A stretch of 64,000 nt of DNA from Marinobacter daepoensis DSM 16072 (GCF_000421165.1 NZ_ATWI01000012.1:248001-312000), one strand, 5' to 3'; numbered from the stretch's first letter, positions 17,498 through 25,993 are shown. Notes: generated by a model not told the origin, from the sequence alone. Program-made: numbers and translations.

Positions 17498-20327
17498 CGG
17501 CTTGTTGTCCTACTGAGTTCACGATGTACTCAACAGGAATATCCTGGGCACTATCAATGCCGGGGAAGCTAATTGCGAAGCCCATAAAGGGTACATCGAC
17601 GTTGCTGTATTTATGCGACTCGGGATCTATGGGATAGATGATCAGCAAGCCTTTAGTACTCGGACGATATTTTCGTAATTGAGGGCCACCCGGATACTGG
17701 ATTTTTGCGGCTGCTTCCGAGCCATTTCTTTGCTCTTCGATTTTTCGCTTTTCGTCGAGAGCTTTTTGAAAACGCTCCTCATCAAGCGTAATCACCCGTT
17801 CATCTTTTGGCTCAGTGATAACTCCGGGGCGGAAATAATCCGGAGTCTCTGCCTTGTCGCCACGGTCTCGAAGACCCACATTGAAACCTGCGAGGTTTTC
17901 AGTATTTTGCGTGTCATTTGCAGATATTCCTGAAACCAGCACTGTCCAGTCCGTAAGGTTGCCTTTGGAGTTTTGCGCGCTGATATATTTTGCAAGCAGG
18001 TTGGTATCAACTCTTCGGATGCCATCTTCTGAACCGGTTTTATATGATTCGAGAAAGTTGAGAACCGGTTTCACGGGGACTTCGGACCACATCGGGCGAT
18101 GTTCAGAACTACTGGAATCGAACTTTCCTTTTTGTTTAGCTTCATGGAGCAGTGTCTTGACCGCGACCAAGTTAAGGTCCCTAGTCGTCTTCTCTGCATC
18201 GAAAACAATAGTCTGTGTGAGATCGCCACTGTAACTGCACTTTTCTTTCTGCCCATCCCGCATCTTGACGGGCGACGTTACTTGCAGAAGTGGATGGGTT
18301 CGAACCCTGTGCCCAAAATTCTCGGGGGTCGCCCCCACAGCACACATCGTTTCAAAGTCGCTTCTCAGTTCAGTGTCGGCATCTGAAATATGCCGGAACC
18401 AGTTGATAAGTTCTTTTGGAGCGAAAAGCCGCGTGAGGTCGACGAAACCATCTCTGTATCCGAACCATCGCCCCATCTGCATCAGCGTGTCGTAAGTTTT
18501 GCTTGGACGCGTAAAGTAACTAACTAGCAATCCTTCAAGTGTAAGCCCTCGAGAAAGCTTGTCTCCGCCAATTGCTATTACGTTGAGCCCAGTGCCACGA
18601 TGCCGTTCATAGTCCAGCACATCACCCGCACTTCCATTGATCTCCCTCACTACAACGGTTTGAACAACTTTCGGAAGAACCTGTTCAATTTCACGCCACT
18701 CATGAGCAGGGCAGCGTTCCTCATTTATTGAGGTGGTGGTTTTGGTGTAATCCTCTTGCCACAGATGTTTCAGATCTTTCCAGGCTGAAAAGTTTGGATC
18801 ATCACCACCATAAACGAGGCAATGACGGATGCTCGTTAAAGCTTCTTTTACTTGGGTGGTCACCTTGTTTTGAACATCAGTGAACCGGGTGACGTGTACC
18901 AGCATTGAGGAGTGTTTACTTCCCTGGCCCCTCAGAAGTCTTGCACTGCAAGAGAGCAAATAAGATAGAAGCGCTTCATAAAGGCTAGGTGGTACCCTCG
19001 ATTCGCCTTGGAATTTCGGAATATGACTGCTTTTGTGCTTGGGAGGCATCCAGCCCTTTTTTTCATTCAGGGCCATGCTATCGGCGTAATCAGATATTTT
19101 TCTAGTAAGCGGCAAGCCCTTAGTTTCTCGCCCGGTTTCAGCGTCCGTATAACCAAACATTCTCTGCGGACCGACGTAATTTGTCGGTGGCCGAATGCAG
19201 GTGATGAAACTTCTCGGAAACAGGTCTTCTCCGAAATTCTTTGAGTCAGAGTCCTTATGGATCATGATGTTCGCAAACGGAGTTGCCGTGTATGCGACAT
19301 AGGCTGATTGCTCGAAAGTGTTCAGAATCGTTCTAATCAGGCCGTTGATGACAGTCGGATCGACCTCAGGGTCAATTTCCTCATTATCTTCGGACCTTGG
19401 ATCCTTGATGTTCGATTTATTGGTGTTAATTGAGCCTTGGTCTGACTCGTCATCAATCAGCAGAAGTGGGATCTCTGAAATCGGGGCGTATTGTGTTGGG
19501 TCGGTGATGCCTTTCTGGGCTCTGCCCTGGCCCTTTAGGTATCCAATCAGATTTTCCAGTACTGACTTGTTCTTTTTGACCACAAAGACCAGTGGACGGT
19601 CTATGCTGTTAGCAAAATTCTTGGTCGCACCGGCCACAAAGTCACCATTGTCGGCTCGAGTGGTGGCAGCATCGGGCCAAAGCTTTTTGTGATCGTGAGC
19701 AATCTCACCAACGCCAATGAATTTTGGATTTCCCGGATCACTTTTGTCGTATCCCAAGAAGCCCTCTTCAATACGGATTTGGGTTTGGGAGCGAAGATTC
19801 TTGTGGAAACCGGCGAGGACGATAATTACTTTGTAGCCTGCATCAGCGGCTTTACAGATCAAACCTGTGTAGTTGGCCGTCTTACCTGACTGAACCGAAC
19901 CAACAACCATGCCCCTGCGGTCCCAGCTTCCTTTCTGTTCCGGGTTAGTCAGCTGCCCCAGAGTTTCATCAATAGTTTCATCCAGCGTCTCGATAACTTT
20001 CGGTGGCCACCCTTCTTTTCTTAGAAGCTCTTCGTAACGATTCCAGTAAAGCCACTGAATATCGGGTTTGGCTTTGGTAAGCCAGGCCGTCCAGTTCCTG
20101 TCTTCTGATGCCATGGTGTGTGCTGAGTCCATCCATGTTTTGTTGTTGAACTCAGCATTTTCTATCAGCTTATTTCTGACTTCCTGGTCGTCCTTGTAGG
20201 GAGTCATTATCAAAACCGCATCCACAGCTTCACACAGCTGCTCTCGCGTAATTTTGCCACCATTCATTTTTTTCTTAAGCTGTATGGTGCTTGAGATCAT
20301 CGCACCGATTTCATCAAGAAATTCCAT
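17487..20327 (-). CDS. Z1 domain ATPase (helicase-like motor)
   Basis: A 946-residue protein of the Z1 family, related to superfamily II helicases. Walker A is G-S-V-Q-S-G-K-T (about 143-150) and Walker B L-I-D-D-E-S-D (about 290-296). A later G-G-D-K-L-S-R-G-L-T-L block followed by Q-M-G-R-W-F-G-Y-R corresponds to motifs V and VI, so the motor looks complete. It presumably moves or remodels DNA for the nuclease encoded next to it. The ATG at 20327 lies two bases after the stop of the GHKL ATPase gene, with GGAG ten bases upstream; a longer frame to 20381 would only overlap that gene. Second gene of the operon. Confidence 0.93.
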   Translation of the reverse strand: MEFLDEIGAMISSTIQLKKKMNGGKITREQLCEAVDAVLIMTPYKDDQEVRNKLIENAEFNNKTWMDSAHTMASEDRNWTAWLTKAKPDIQWLYWNRYEELLRKEGWPPKVIETLDETIDETLGQLTNPEQKGSWDRRGMVVGSVQSGKTANYTGLICKAADAGYKVIIVLAGFHKNLRSQTQIRIEEGFLGYDKSDPGNPKFIGVGEIAHDHKKLWPDAATTRADNGDFVAGATKNFANSIDRPLVFVVKKNKSVLENLIGYLKGQGRAQKGITDPTQYAPISEIPLLLIDDESDQGSINTNKSNIKDPRSEDNEEIDPEVDPTVINGLIRTILNTFEQSAYVAYTATPFANIMIHKDSDSKNFGEDLFPRSFITCIRPPTNYVGPQRMFGYTDAETGRETKGLPLTRKISDYADSMALNEKKGWMPPKHKSSHIPKFQGESRVPPSLYEALLSYLLSCSARLLRGQGSKHSSMLVHVTRFTDVQNKVTTQVKEALTSIRHCLVYGGDDPNFSAWKDLKHLWQEDYTKTTTSINEERCPAHEWREIEQVLPKVVQTVVVREINGSAGDVLDYERHRGTGLNVIAIGGDKLSRGLTLEGLLVSYFTRPSKTYDTLMQMGRWFGYRDGFVDLTRLFAPKELINWFRHISDADTELRSDFETMCAVGATPENFGHRVRTHPLLQVTSPVKMRDGQKEKCSYSGDLTQTIVFDAEKTTRDLNLVAVKTLLHEAKQKGKFDSSSSEHRPMWSEVPVKPVLNFLESYKTGSEDGIRRVDTNLLAKYISAQNSKGNLTDWTVLVSGISANDTQNTENLAGFNVGLRDRGDKAETPDYFRPGVITEPKDERVITLDEERFQKALDEKRKIEEQRNGSEAAAKIQYPGGPQLRKYRPSTKGLLIIYPIDPESHKYSNVDVPFMGFAISFPGIDSAQDIPVEYIVNSVGQQADGQ

Positions 20328-20329
20328 GT

Positions 20330-21844
20330 TTATCTGGCTCCAAAATGTGCGTAGATAATCTCTTTGTGGTCTGAAAAGCACTCCAGATCGCAGATTTCAC
20401 TGATTAGTTCGTCGGTCGGCGCGGAGTTGCCACCTTGCAGCAAGTTCAGGTAAGCAGTTGCAGCCTCGATGACTTCATTTTCTGATGCTGCACCGAACGG
20501 CGATGACCTCATTTCTGGCGACTCTGCGGAATCGAGCCAAATCTGCTCTACCGGAACTGTTTCCTCTATCAATCTGAAGATAGCTTCGGCTTCGTTTTTG
20601 CAGCCTCCAAGACGGTCAAGAAAGCTCTTTATAACGGGATGGTTGCGATCAAGACGATAGGTGTTCTGCCCACGGGTCTGTCTGGCCATCCATACCTTGC
20701 CAACTTTTTCTCTGCGTTCTCGTTTACCGTACTTACCTCGGTGGGCAAAGATTTCCCGAGCCTCTTTTCTCACTTGAGAGGCATACTGGACTAAGGCAAG
20801 TGCCACAGTCTGTGGGGGAGTTGCCAGGGATTTTTTGACATCGATTTTCCAGTCGCTGTCCATTTCGTTGGTGATATCGACACGAATGCGGGCCAGCTTG
20901 TAGTGTTCTTCTGCACGCCATTTTGAAACACCTTCCCGCAGTCCCAGCCAAGAGCCGCTGACCAACAGTCTGTCCCCTCGATAAACATAGAAACCTTGAT
21001 GGGCATTCCAGCCAAGCGGGCCGCCGGCCTCCTCATATTCATCCTGAGTGAGCATGTCTTTGTGAGGGAGGATAAAGCCCTGAACGGTAGTGGTGGTCTT
21101 CCCAAATGGAATTTTGAAAACCGGTTTGGGTTCGGTTGCCTTGTGCTTTGCGAAGAACGGATCCCACGGCTTCACGAGCTGGGCTTCCGTGTCACCATTG
21201 ATATAAACCTTCAACCTGGATGGAGAGGCCAGAAAACGATGGAAGATCATTCCAAGATGGTCACGCAAGGAGTCAATCTGGTGATAGAACTCATCTCTGT
21301 GCGAAGGGCTAGTAGCTATAGTGCCTGAACATAGTTTATCGAGGTTTTCCAAAAGCACTACCGTGCCGGATCTCTGATTCTCGATACCTGCCATTTTTCC
21401 CCCGGATTCTTCTCTTCCGGTTTTCAACAGCCGCCACTCATTGGTTTGTTGCTCGGCTATGTAGTCAAGGTCCCATCTTCTGACCGCTACCGGGGAACTT
21501 TCGGTTCTTGAGGCGACTGTGAGTGAGCGTGCAAGTGAGAGAGAGGCTGTTTTGAGGCCGAGTCCGAAGCGACCCAGATCATGTTCTTCTCGCTGTTCGA
21601 GAGGGCTTTGGCTACCCGCAACCATGGCTGTAGAGAGCAGTTTTTCGCTCATTCCAATCCCATCATCTCGGATGGTGATCCAGGAATTTTCACCATCCCA
21701 ACGAAGGGTAATCCAGATATTTTTTGCCTTGGCCGTGATGGAGTTGTCTATCAGATCTGCGATAGCGGAATTGAGCGAATAGCCATAGGCCCTGAGCGAC
21801 TCGAGCATGGCCGCAGCGCTGGGAGGGGAAATCTCAAAATCCAT
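20330..21844 (-). CDS. MORC/MutL-like GHKL ATPase
   Basis: A 504-residue ATPase with an N-terminal GHKL (Bergerat) fold: N-box A-D-L-I-D-N-S-I-T-A (Asn34), G1 D-D-G-I-G-M (60-65) and G2 G-R-F-G-L-G-L-K-T-A-S (91-101). The position of the catalytic N-box glutamate of MutL is an aspartate here (Asp30). The rest is a transducer-like domain and a helical C-terminal part without a MutL endonuclease motif. ATP-driven dimerisation as a clamp is the expected mode of action. It is the first gene of the six-gene operon (AAGGA before the ATG); its product is the hallmark that links bacterial restriction-like systems to eukaryotic MORC proteins. Confidence 0.9.
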   Translation of the reverse strand: MDFEISPPSAAAMLESLRAYGYSLNSAIADLIDNSITAKAKNIWITLRWDGENSWITIRDDGIGMSEKLLSTAMVAGSQSPLEQREEHDLGRFGLGLKTASLSLARSLTVASRTESSPVAVRRWDLDYIAEQQTNEWRLLKTGREESGGKMAGIENQRSGTVVLLENLDKLCSGTIATSPSHRDEFYHQIDSLRDHLGMIFHRFLASPSRLKVYINGDTEAQLVKPWDPFFAKHKATEPKPVFKIPFGKTTTTVQGFILPHKDMLTQDEYEEAGGPLGWNAHQGFYVYRGDRLLVSGSWLGLREGVSKWRAEEHYKLARIRVDITNEMDSDWKIDVKKSLATPPQTVALALVQYASQVRKEAREIFAHRGKYGKRERREKVGKVWMARQTRGQNTYRLDRNHPVIKSFLDRLGGCKNEAEAIFRLIEETVPVEQIWLDSAESPEMRSSPFGAASENEVIEAATAYLNLLQGGNSAPTDELISEICDLECFSDHKEIIYAHFGAR

Positions 21845-22330
21845 TTACAGTCCTTCATGAAACTGCACCGCTCCGAAAACTGCTGGAGAGGAGGGTCCTT
21901 TGTTCAACCCGCCTAGAACGTAAGGTTGCGAAACGGATTCACTTTATGTTGATGCTAATCTTTAACAGAATTGGTTGTGAAAAAAAACTCTGTTTTACAA
22001 GTAATAACAGTGTGGAAACATTAAAGGGAATGCTTTGTAACCATCCTGTTTCAACTTATGAGATCGGCTGTGATGGTTATAAATCCGTTTGGTGCAGATA
22101 CGATTGTTGAACAGTGGATTGAACGTGAACACTAGGATTTCCGGGTTTGATCTTCCCGCCATAAAGATGTGAATCGGGAGCAGTTCGCTCCCGATTCACA
22201 TCTTTATGGCGGGATAAAGCCAATTTTGATAGGTGAAAAACCTATTCTTTAATCGTCATTATCTCCATCATCGTATATTCTCGATATGAGTCTTTTCTCC
22301 TTAGTTATCCAATTGAGATGCCCCGCTATC
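21845..22330. other. Non-coding spacer with large hairpin
   Basis: About 490 AT-rich bases between the GHKL ATPase start and the stop of the GRDP-like gene. It must contain the promoter of the defence operon, but no convincing -35/-10 pair could be fixed. It also holds a perfect 28-bp inverted repeat (22154-22214) and a small 6-bp stem at 22229-22245. A frame of about 25 codons (22058-22135, plus strand) lies beside the hairpin and has no clear ribosome site. Confidence 0.5.
22154..22214. repeat. Perfect 28-bp inverted repeat with 5-nt loop
   Basis: Arms 22154-22181 and 22187-22214 are exact reverse complements around the loop AGTTC. No T-run follows on either side, so it is not a typical intrinsic terminator. 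It separates the leftward defence operon from the leftward small-gene group. No second copy of the arm was seen in the window. Confidence 0.95.
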
Positions 22331-22831
22331 TTACTTACACGCACCAGACACGCGGCACGCGCAAGAGGTGGGAACATGGCAAGCATGGTCAGCGCAACGC
22401 ATGGCCTCCGTGCCGCTCCCCGTCGGAAACTCCCCGAAGTGACGCCCGTAGAGGGCTACGGTGCGCGCAAAGGCGTCTTGTAGGTCCCGGTAGTCGTCCT
22501 CACCATAGATCCCGAAATACGGGTAGTGGTCAATGAACTGACCGAACACCTTCTGGCAGTCTTCCCGGTATGCGCGTGTGTCAAGTATGTGCGCATGCCA
22601 GATTTCATCGACGATCTTGGTTGGCACGAGAGAGACAGACGGATAGAACGACTTCAGTGACAGGAAGCGGCGATATTCCTTTTCACCGACATCCCATGCT
22701 TCCATGGTCATTTCTGCTTCACTGGACTCTGTGTATTTGTGCTTCAGCCGCGCAAAGTCGAGGTTGGCCACGTTCAAGTCGAGGCCTTGCGGTGTAACTG
22801 CCATCTGATTGAGTTGAATACAGGCATTCAT
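22331..22831 (-). CDS. GRDP-like (glycine-rich domain protein-like) small protein
   Basis: A 166-residue protein with the signature D-E-I-W-H-A-H-I-L-D-T-R-A-Y of the GRDP-like family (residues about 74-87), preceded by a K-x-F-x-P segment. The biochemical role of bacterial members is unknown. The last 22 residues are unusual: five cysteines and two histidines (R-C, H-A-C-H, S-C-A-C, G-A-C-K), which suggests metal binding, disulfides or a modified peptide tail. The ATG at 22831 was chosen because AAGGAG lies eight bases upstream. It follows the RelE/ParE-like gene by about 40 bases on the same strand, so the two are probably co-transcribed. The word GAATACAGG occurs on both sides of the start region (22816-22824, 22852-22860). 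Confidence 0.6.
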   Translation of the reverse strand: MNACIQLNQMAVTPQGLDLNVANLDFARLKHKYTESSEAEMTMEAWDVGEKEYRRFLSLKSFYPSVSLVPTKIVDEIWHAHILDTRAYREDCQKVFGQFIDHYPYFGIYGEDDYRDLQDAFARTVALYGRHFGEFPTGSGTEAMRCADHACHVPTSCACRVSGACK

Positions 22832-22869
22832 AGTTAAATCTCCTTCTAATTGAATACAGGGCCCTGGTT

Positions 22870-23142
22870 TCAAGCCCGTCTTCGCTTGATTTCCCTATCA
22901 AAGGCCTCGCGAGTCACCAGTGCGACAGCGGAATAGCCACGTCCGGTCTTTTGATAGATCAGGCGCAGTGCCGGGCTAAGCTTGAAGCGGATGAGGTCAC
23001 TGCGACAGCGAATGCGCTTGCCGCCAAGGGTGGGATAGGGCTGGCCACTTTCAAGACCATCATTAATTTCCAAGGCTCGCTGGACATGCGATTCACAAAG
23101 GTTTTGGCGGCAGTGGTGCAATAGGGAATTTAGAGTAGACAT
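22870..23142 (-). CDS. RelE/ParE-like small protein
   Basis: A 90-residue basic protein. The second half follows the RelE/ParE toxin fold pattern: G-G-K-R-I-R, S-D-L-I-R-F-K-L, then L-R-L-I-Y-Q-K and a final beta strand with charged helix F-D-R-E-I-K-R-R-R. The classical toxin-antitoxin partner, a small DNA-binding antitoxin just upstream, is absent; the neighbour downstream is the GRDP-like gene. GGAG six bases before the ATG supports the start. Toxin activity is an inference from fold pattern only. An alternative is a solitary RelE-fold protein without toxicity. Confidence 0.5.
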   Translation of the reverse strand: MSTLNSLLHHCRQNLCESHVQRALEINDGLESGQPYPTLGGKRIRCRSDLIRFKLSPALRLIYQKTGRGYSAVALVTREAFDREIKRRRA

Positions 23143-23202
23143 GTTTGGCTCCGTTGATTGATTCGGAGCCAGTATTAAGTTGTGGATTCCACAAAAAAGA
23201 CT

Positions 23203-23898
23203 TTATTTACGCCATTCGTCCAGAAGGTCATCAAACTCCCCAGCTTCCCGGAATTTGGACAGGATCATCGTCTTGTAGCGGTTGAGAAGGGGTTCGGTCG
23301 TAGATAGTTCCTTGGCTGCTTTCTCTGCTCCTTCAAGATCTCCGTCAAGAAAACGAACCATCATTGAATCGCCCAGAGACAGTACTGCTGTCTGTGCGGC
23401 CAGAACTTTGAGAAGATTTCCGTGTGGACCAAAGCCCATCTGAGGTAATGCATTGTCGAAAGGATTCGTCAGGCGGCTCTGACGCAGATCGGATTGGGAG
23501 TCGAGTTGGTCCAGAAACTGTGTGAGTTGATGACGAATCAAGCCAACGGAGGCTACGGATTGTCTGTTTATCAGGATATCCCGTGCCCAACCTGCCAGCT
23601 CTTTGCGCTCATCCGCGTTCTCAAAAATTTTGATAACAACCTTCGGCTCGGAATATATGCCATGTAGGATTACGGAATTGTGGAAGGCGACAAGGTCCTT
23701 GGCTTTCAGATACCAGCGCTCGCGTTCACTGGCAGTGAACTCGATAGGTGCGTTCGCATCATCTAGGATTTTCTTTTTCTTCAGAGCACCTACAAGAGTA
23801 TTTATCGAGTTCCTGAGCTTTGGAATCCGTGAATAGCTCTCGATACCGAACAGTTGGCGCAGGGCTTCTTTAACAGAAACATGGCTGTCACCCTCCAC
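23203..23898 (-). CDS. Hypothetical protein, accessory island
   Basis: About 231 residues, mostly helical and charged, with no recognised domain or catalytic motif. A GTG at 23898 overlaps the stop of the upstream Rap1a-like gene and has TTGGAG seven bases before it; a TTG at 23922 gives eight more residues but has no ribosome site. It is the third gene of a compact leftward trio (membrane protein, Rap1a-like protein, this gene), so a shared task is likely. Cytoplasmic by lack of a signal or membrane segment. Confidence 0.55.
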   Translation of the reverse strand: MEGDSHVSVKEALRQLFGIESYSRIPKLRNSINTLVGALKKKKILDDANAPIEFTASERERWYLKAKDLVAFHNSVILHGIYSEPKVVIKIFENADERKELAGWARDILINRQSVASVGLIRHQLTQFLDQLDSQSDLRQSRLTNPFDNALPQMGFGPHGNLLKVLAAQTAVLSLGDSMMVRFLDGDLEGAEKAAKELSTTEPLLNRYKTMILSKFREAGEFDDLLDEWRK

Positions 23899-24232
23899 AG
23901 GATCGCTCCAAAAGATCCTCAACGCGCAACCTGTCGGTCGGCATTGTCACGTGTTGAGCGATGTAGGTTGCCTGCTGTAACCAATCGACGTAGCGACAAT
24001 CAGAGTAGCCTTCACTGCGGCGATACTCGTCAATAACGCCACGGCAGTATCCTCCCCTCAGTGCTTCGCTCAACGATGTCATCTGTGCGGCGAGGAGGCG
24101 CTTTTCGTCTTGGTTCTTGTATATGCCGGTTAACTCGCTACAGCCTTGGATCAGTCGTTCCAGGCTTGTATCTGCCTGTGCCGGAGAGATCGAAAGGAGA
24201 ACCACGAAGATAAGGCCGGACAACGTTTTCAA
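23888..24232 (-). CDS. Small exported protein, Rap1a/Tai-like
   Basis: A 114-residue protein with a clear signal peptide (about residues 1-20, S-P-A-Q-A-D), so periplasmic. The mature part has Cys pairs arranged as Q-G-C, G-G-Y-C-R-G-V-I-D and D-C-R-Y-V-D; the G-Y-C-x-G-x-x-D segment resembles the Rap1a/Tai family of secreted-effector immunity proteins. The resemblance is partial and no cognate effector was found nearby. Start is a TTG at 24232 with a strong AAGGAG five bases upstream, two bases after the preceding stop. Confidence 0.5.
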   Translation of the reverse strand: MKTLSGLIFVVLLSISPAQADTSLERLIQGCSELTGIYKNQDEKRLLAAQMTSLSEALRGGYCRGVIDEYRRSEGYSDCRYVDWLQQATYIAQHVTMPTDRLRVEDLLERSCGG

Positions 24233-24234
24233 AA

Positions 24235-24783
24235 CTACTCCTTATTTTGACTACCTGTAGCTGAGGCTTCAGCATGGATCACCGGAATTTGGTCCTCACC
24301 AGTCCGGTCTTGTTTTACTTCCGAGGGAGATGCCAGGTACAGGACCAGGCAAACCCCAACCCAAGAGAATATTTCGCCCCAGAAATTGGTGTCGGCGTTA
24401 CTGAGTGCTTGATCGTAGCTCAAGCCAGCGTGCAAACCCCCAATTACCGATGCGATATAGAAAGCGATCTCAATAAAAAGAAACCCACCCATAAACAGGA
24501 AAATTCGGGATATTCGTGTCCAGAAGGTGGCGTTGAAGTGTGAACAGTGAATCCAGTATCGCCACAAAAGAAGTACAATCAGAGCTAGGAAAAACCACTC
24601 GTGGGTTGAAACGTCGTGTAACCCTTCGCCGTACTCGAAAACTGCTAATGGAATCATGGCAAAGCTTGCGAGCCCTGCTATGAAGAGCAGGACCATACTC
24701 AGCCAGTAGAGAGTTGTTCTGGAAAAGTGAGCAATCGAGGAATCTATTCGCACCCCGAGCGGAACGTCCGTGCTATGTTGCAT
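24235..24783 (-). CDS. Four-span membrane protein of unknown function
   Basis: A 182-residue inner-membrane protein with hydrophobic segments near residues 27-50, 63-80, 90-112 and 133-152, and a polar C-terminal tail of about 30 residues. No family was recognised. It is the first gene of a three-gene leftward group with spacing of two bases or less, which ties it to the Rap1a-like exported protein. Confidence 0.6.
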   Translation of the reverse strand: MQHSTDVPLGVRIDSSIAHFSRTTLYWLSMVLLFIAGLASFAMIPLAVFEYGEGLHDVSTHEWFFLALIVLLLWRYWIHCSHFNATFWTRISRIFLFMGGFLFIEIAFYIASVIGGLHAGLSYDQALSNADTNFWGEIFSWVGVCLVLYLASPSEVKQDRTGEDQIPVIHAEASATGSQNKE

Positions 24784-25090
24784 GTAAAACTTCTATTTTT
24801 GAATTGAAAGGACGGGGTTCGCTTCTCAAGTAATTAGCTTTCGATGTTAACTTGGGGAGTACCTTTCCACAACTCCAACATACCAACAATATTTGAGCAG
24901 TTTGATGCAGGTCGCTACTTCAAAGGCGCGATGAATACGTTAGTCTTACGCCTCACCTCTGTCACTAGATTCTTTTGCGAGAAATCTCGTCTTAGTCTGG
25001 TTGTTTCACTCCCATACAGCTGAAAGAGCTCTTGAAATATACTGCTTCACGAGGTGATTGATCTTAGCTTATTCTCGGTATTAATAGAGT
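24784..25090. other. AT-rich spacer at the right edge of the island
   Basis: About 300 bases without a supportable gene. It separates the accessory genes from the aromatic pathway. No direct repeat matching the left spacer (9466-9890) was seen by eye. Confidence 0.45.
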
Positions 25091-25900
25091 TTATTGTGGA
25101 TCAAGAGTTCTGATCGTGCGCTCAACGGCCAGCGCAATCCGGCTGCGGGCGCTAATGCCTTGTTCCTTGAAACGCATCTGAGGTACTTCAATGTCCACGA
25201 TGATATGGTCCGGAATCATAGACAGCACCTGCCGGATGGGAAACTCTCCGTCTCCGGGTAGCATTCGGTTCTTTACGGCTTCAGCGTAGAGATCCTCGGG
25301 GGTTTGATACATCCCGTCGCACACCTGAACATAACCGAGTTCGTGCGGTTCAAGGCTGTGGATGGAGTTAAGGGTTCCTCCGTTGCGGAAAAAGTGGAGC
25401 AGATCCAGTGCCACGCGCCCGTTCGCTCTGTTGGCGGCACGAAGAAGGGTCAGAGCCTCCTCAAGGGTGCGGACCGCTGAAAAACTGGTGAATTCCAAGG
25501 CGACATCCAGCCCATAGTCCTCGGCGATCCGGCAGAGTTCTGAAAAGGCGGCGACGGAGCGTGTGGGGTTGGTATCGTGCATGTGAACGGTAATTTGCCG
25601 TGCCCCCAGCCGGTTCCCCATGGCCAGACCCTCTCTGAATTCATAAATCTCGGTGTCAGGCCGAATCTGAAACAATTCGAGGTTGTTCACGGAGATATCA
25701 TGCGCGATCAGAGCTTCCCGGAATTGTTGTTCACTCTCGCCGGGTGAAAGGGTGGGGTAGCCTGCCGCTTTCACTCCGGGCAGATCGCAGAATACGCCAA
25801 CATAGTCGCACCCTGCCTGAGCGGCGTAAGCCGGTAAGTCGATGGGGGCAACATCCAACGCGGTCAGATGATGCAGGGAAAGTGTTCGTTGATGTTTCAT
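25091..25900 (-). CDS. Sugar phosphate isomerase/epimerase-like TIM-barrel protein
   Basis: A 269-residue xylose-isomerase-like TIM barrel (AP endonuclease 2 superfamily). Metal-site-type residues are visible in V-H-M-H-D, A-L-E-F, A-L-D-L-L-H-F and V-D-I-E-V-P. Members act as isomerases, epimerases or dehydratases on small hydroxy or keto compounds, so the substrate cannot be named. It closes the mhp operon, 93 bases after mhpE, and has GAGGGA before its ATG. It is not part of the standard E. coli mhp cluster; a side step for an unusual pathway intermediate is possible. Confidence 0.7.
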   Translation of the reverse strand: MKHQRTLSLHHLTALDVAPIDLPAYAAQAGCDYVGVFCDLPGVKAAGYPTLSPGESEQQFREALIAHDISVNNLELFQIRPDTEIYEFREGLAMGNRLGARQITVHMHDTNPTRSVAAFSELCRIAEDYGLDVALEFTSFSAVRTLEEALTLLRAANRANGRVALDLLHFFRNGGTLNSIHSLEPHELGYVQVCDGMYQTPEDLYAEAVKNRMLPGDGEFPIRQVLSMIPDHIIVDIEVPQMRFKEQGISARSRIALAVERTIRTLDPQ

Positions 25901-25993
25901 TCAGGGGTTCCCTCGGGTCTCGGCGTCGACCGGAAGGCGCTGCCATAGGCAGCCCCGTCAGGAGGCACAACGCCTGAGACCGGTTTGGACAAG

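Noticed and set aside
22071..22135. Small frame before the 28-bp palindrome (about 22-26 codons)
   Set aside because: No convincing ribosome site, no recognisable motif, and too short to support by sequence alone.
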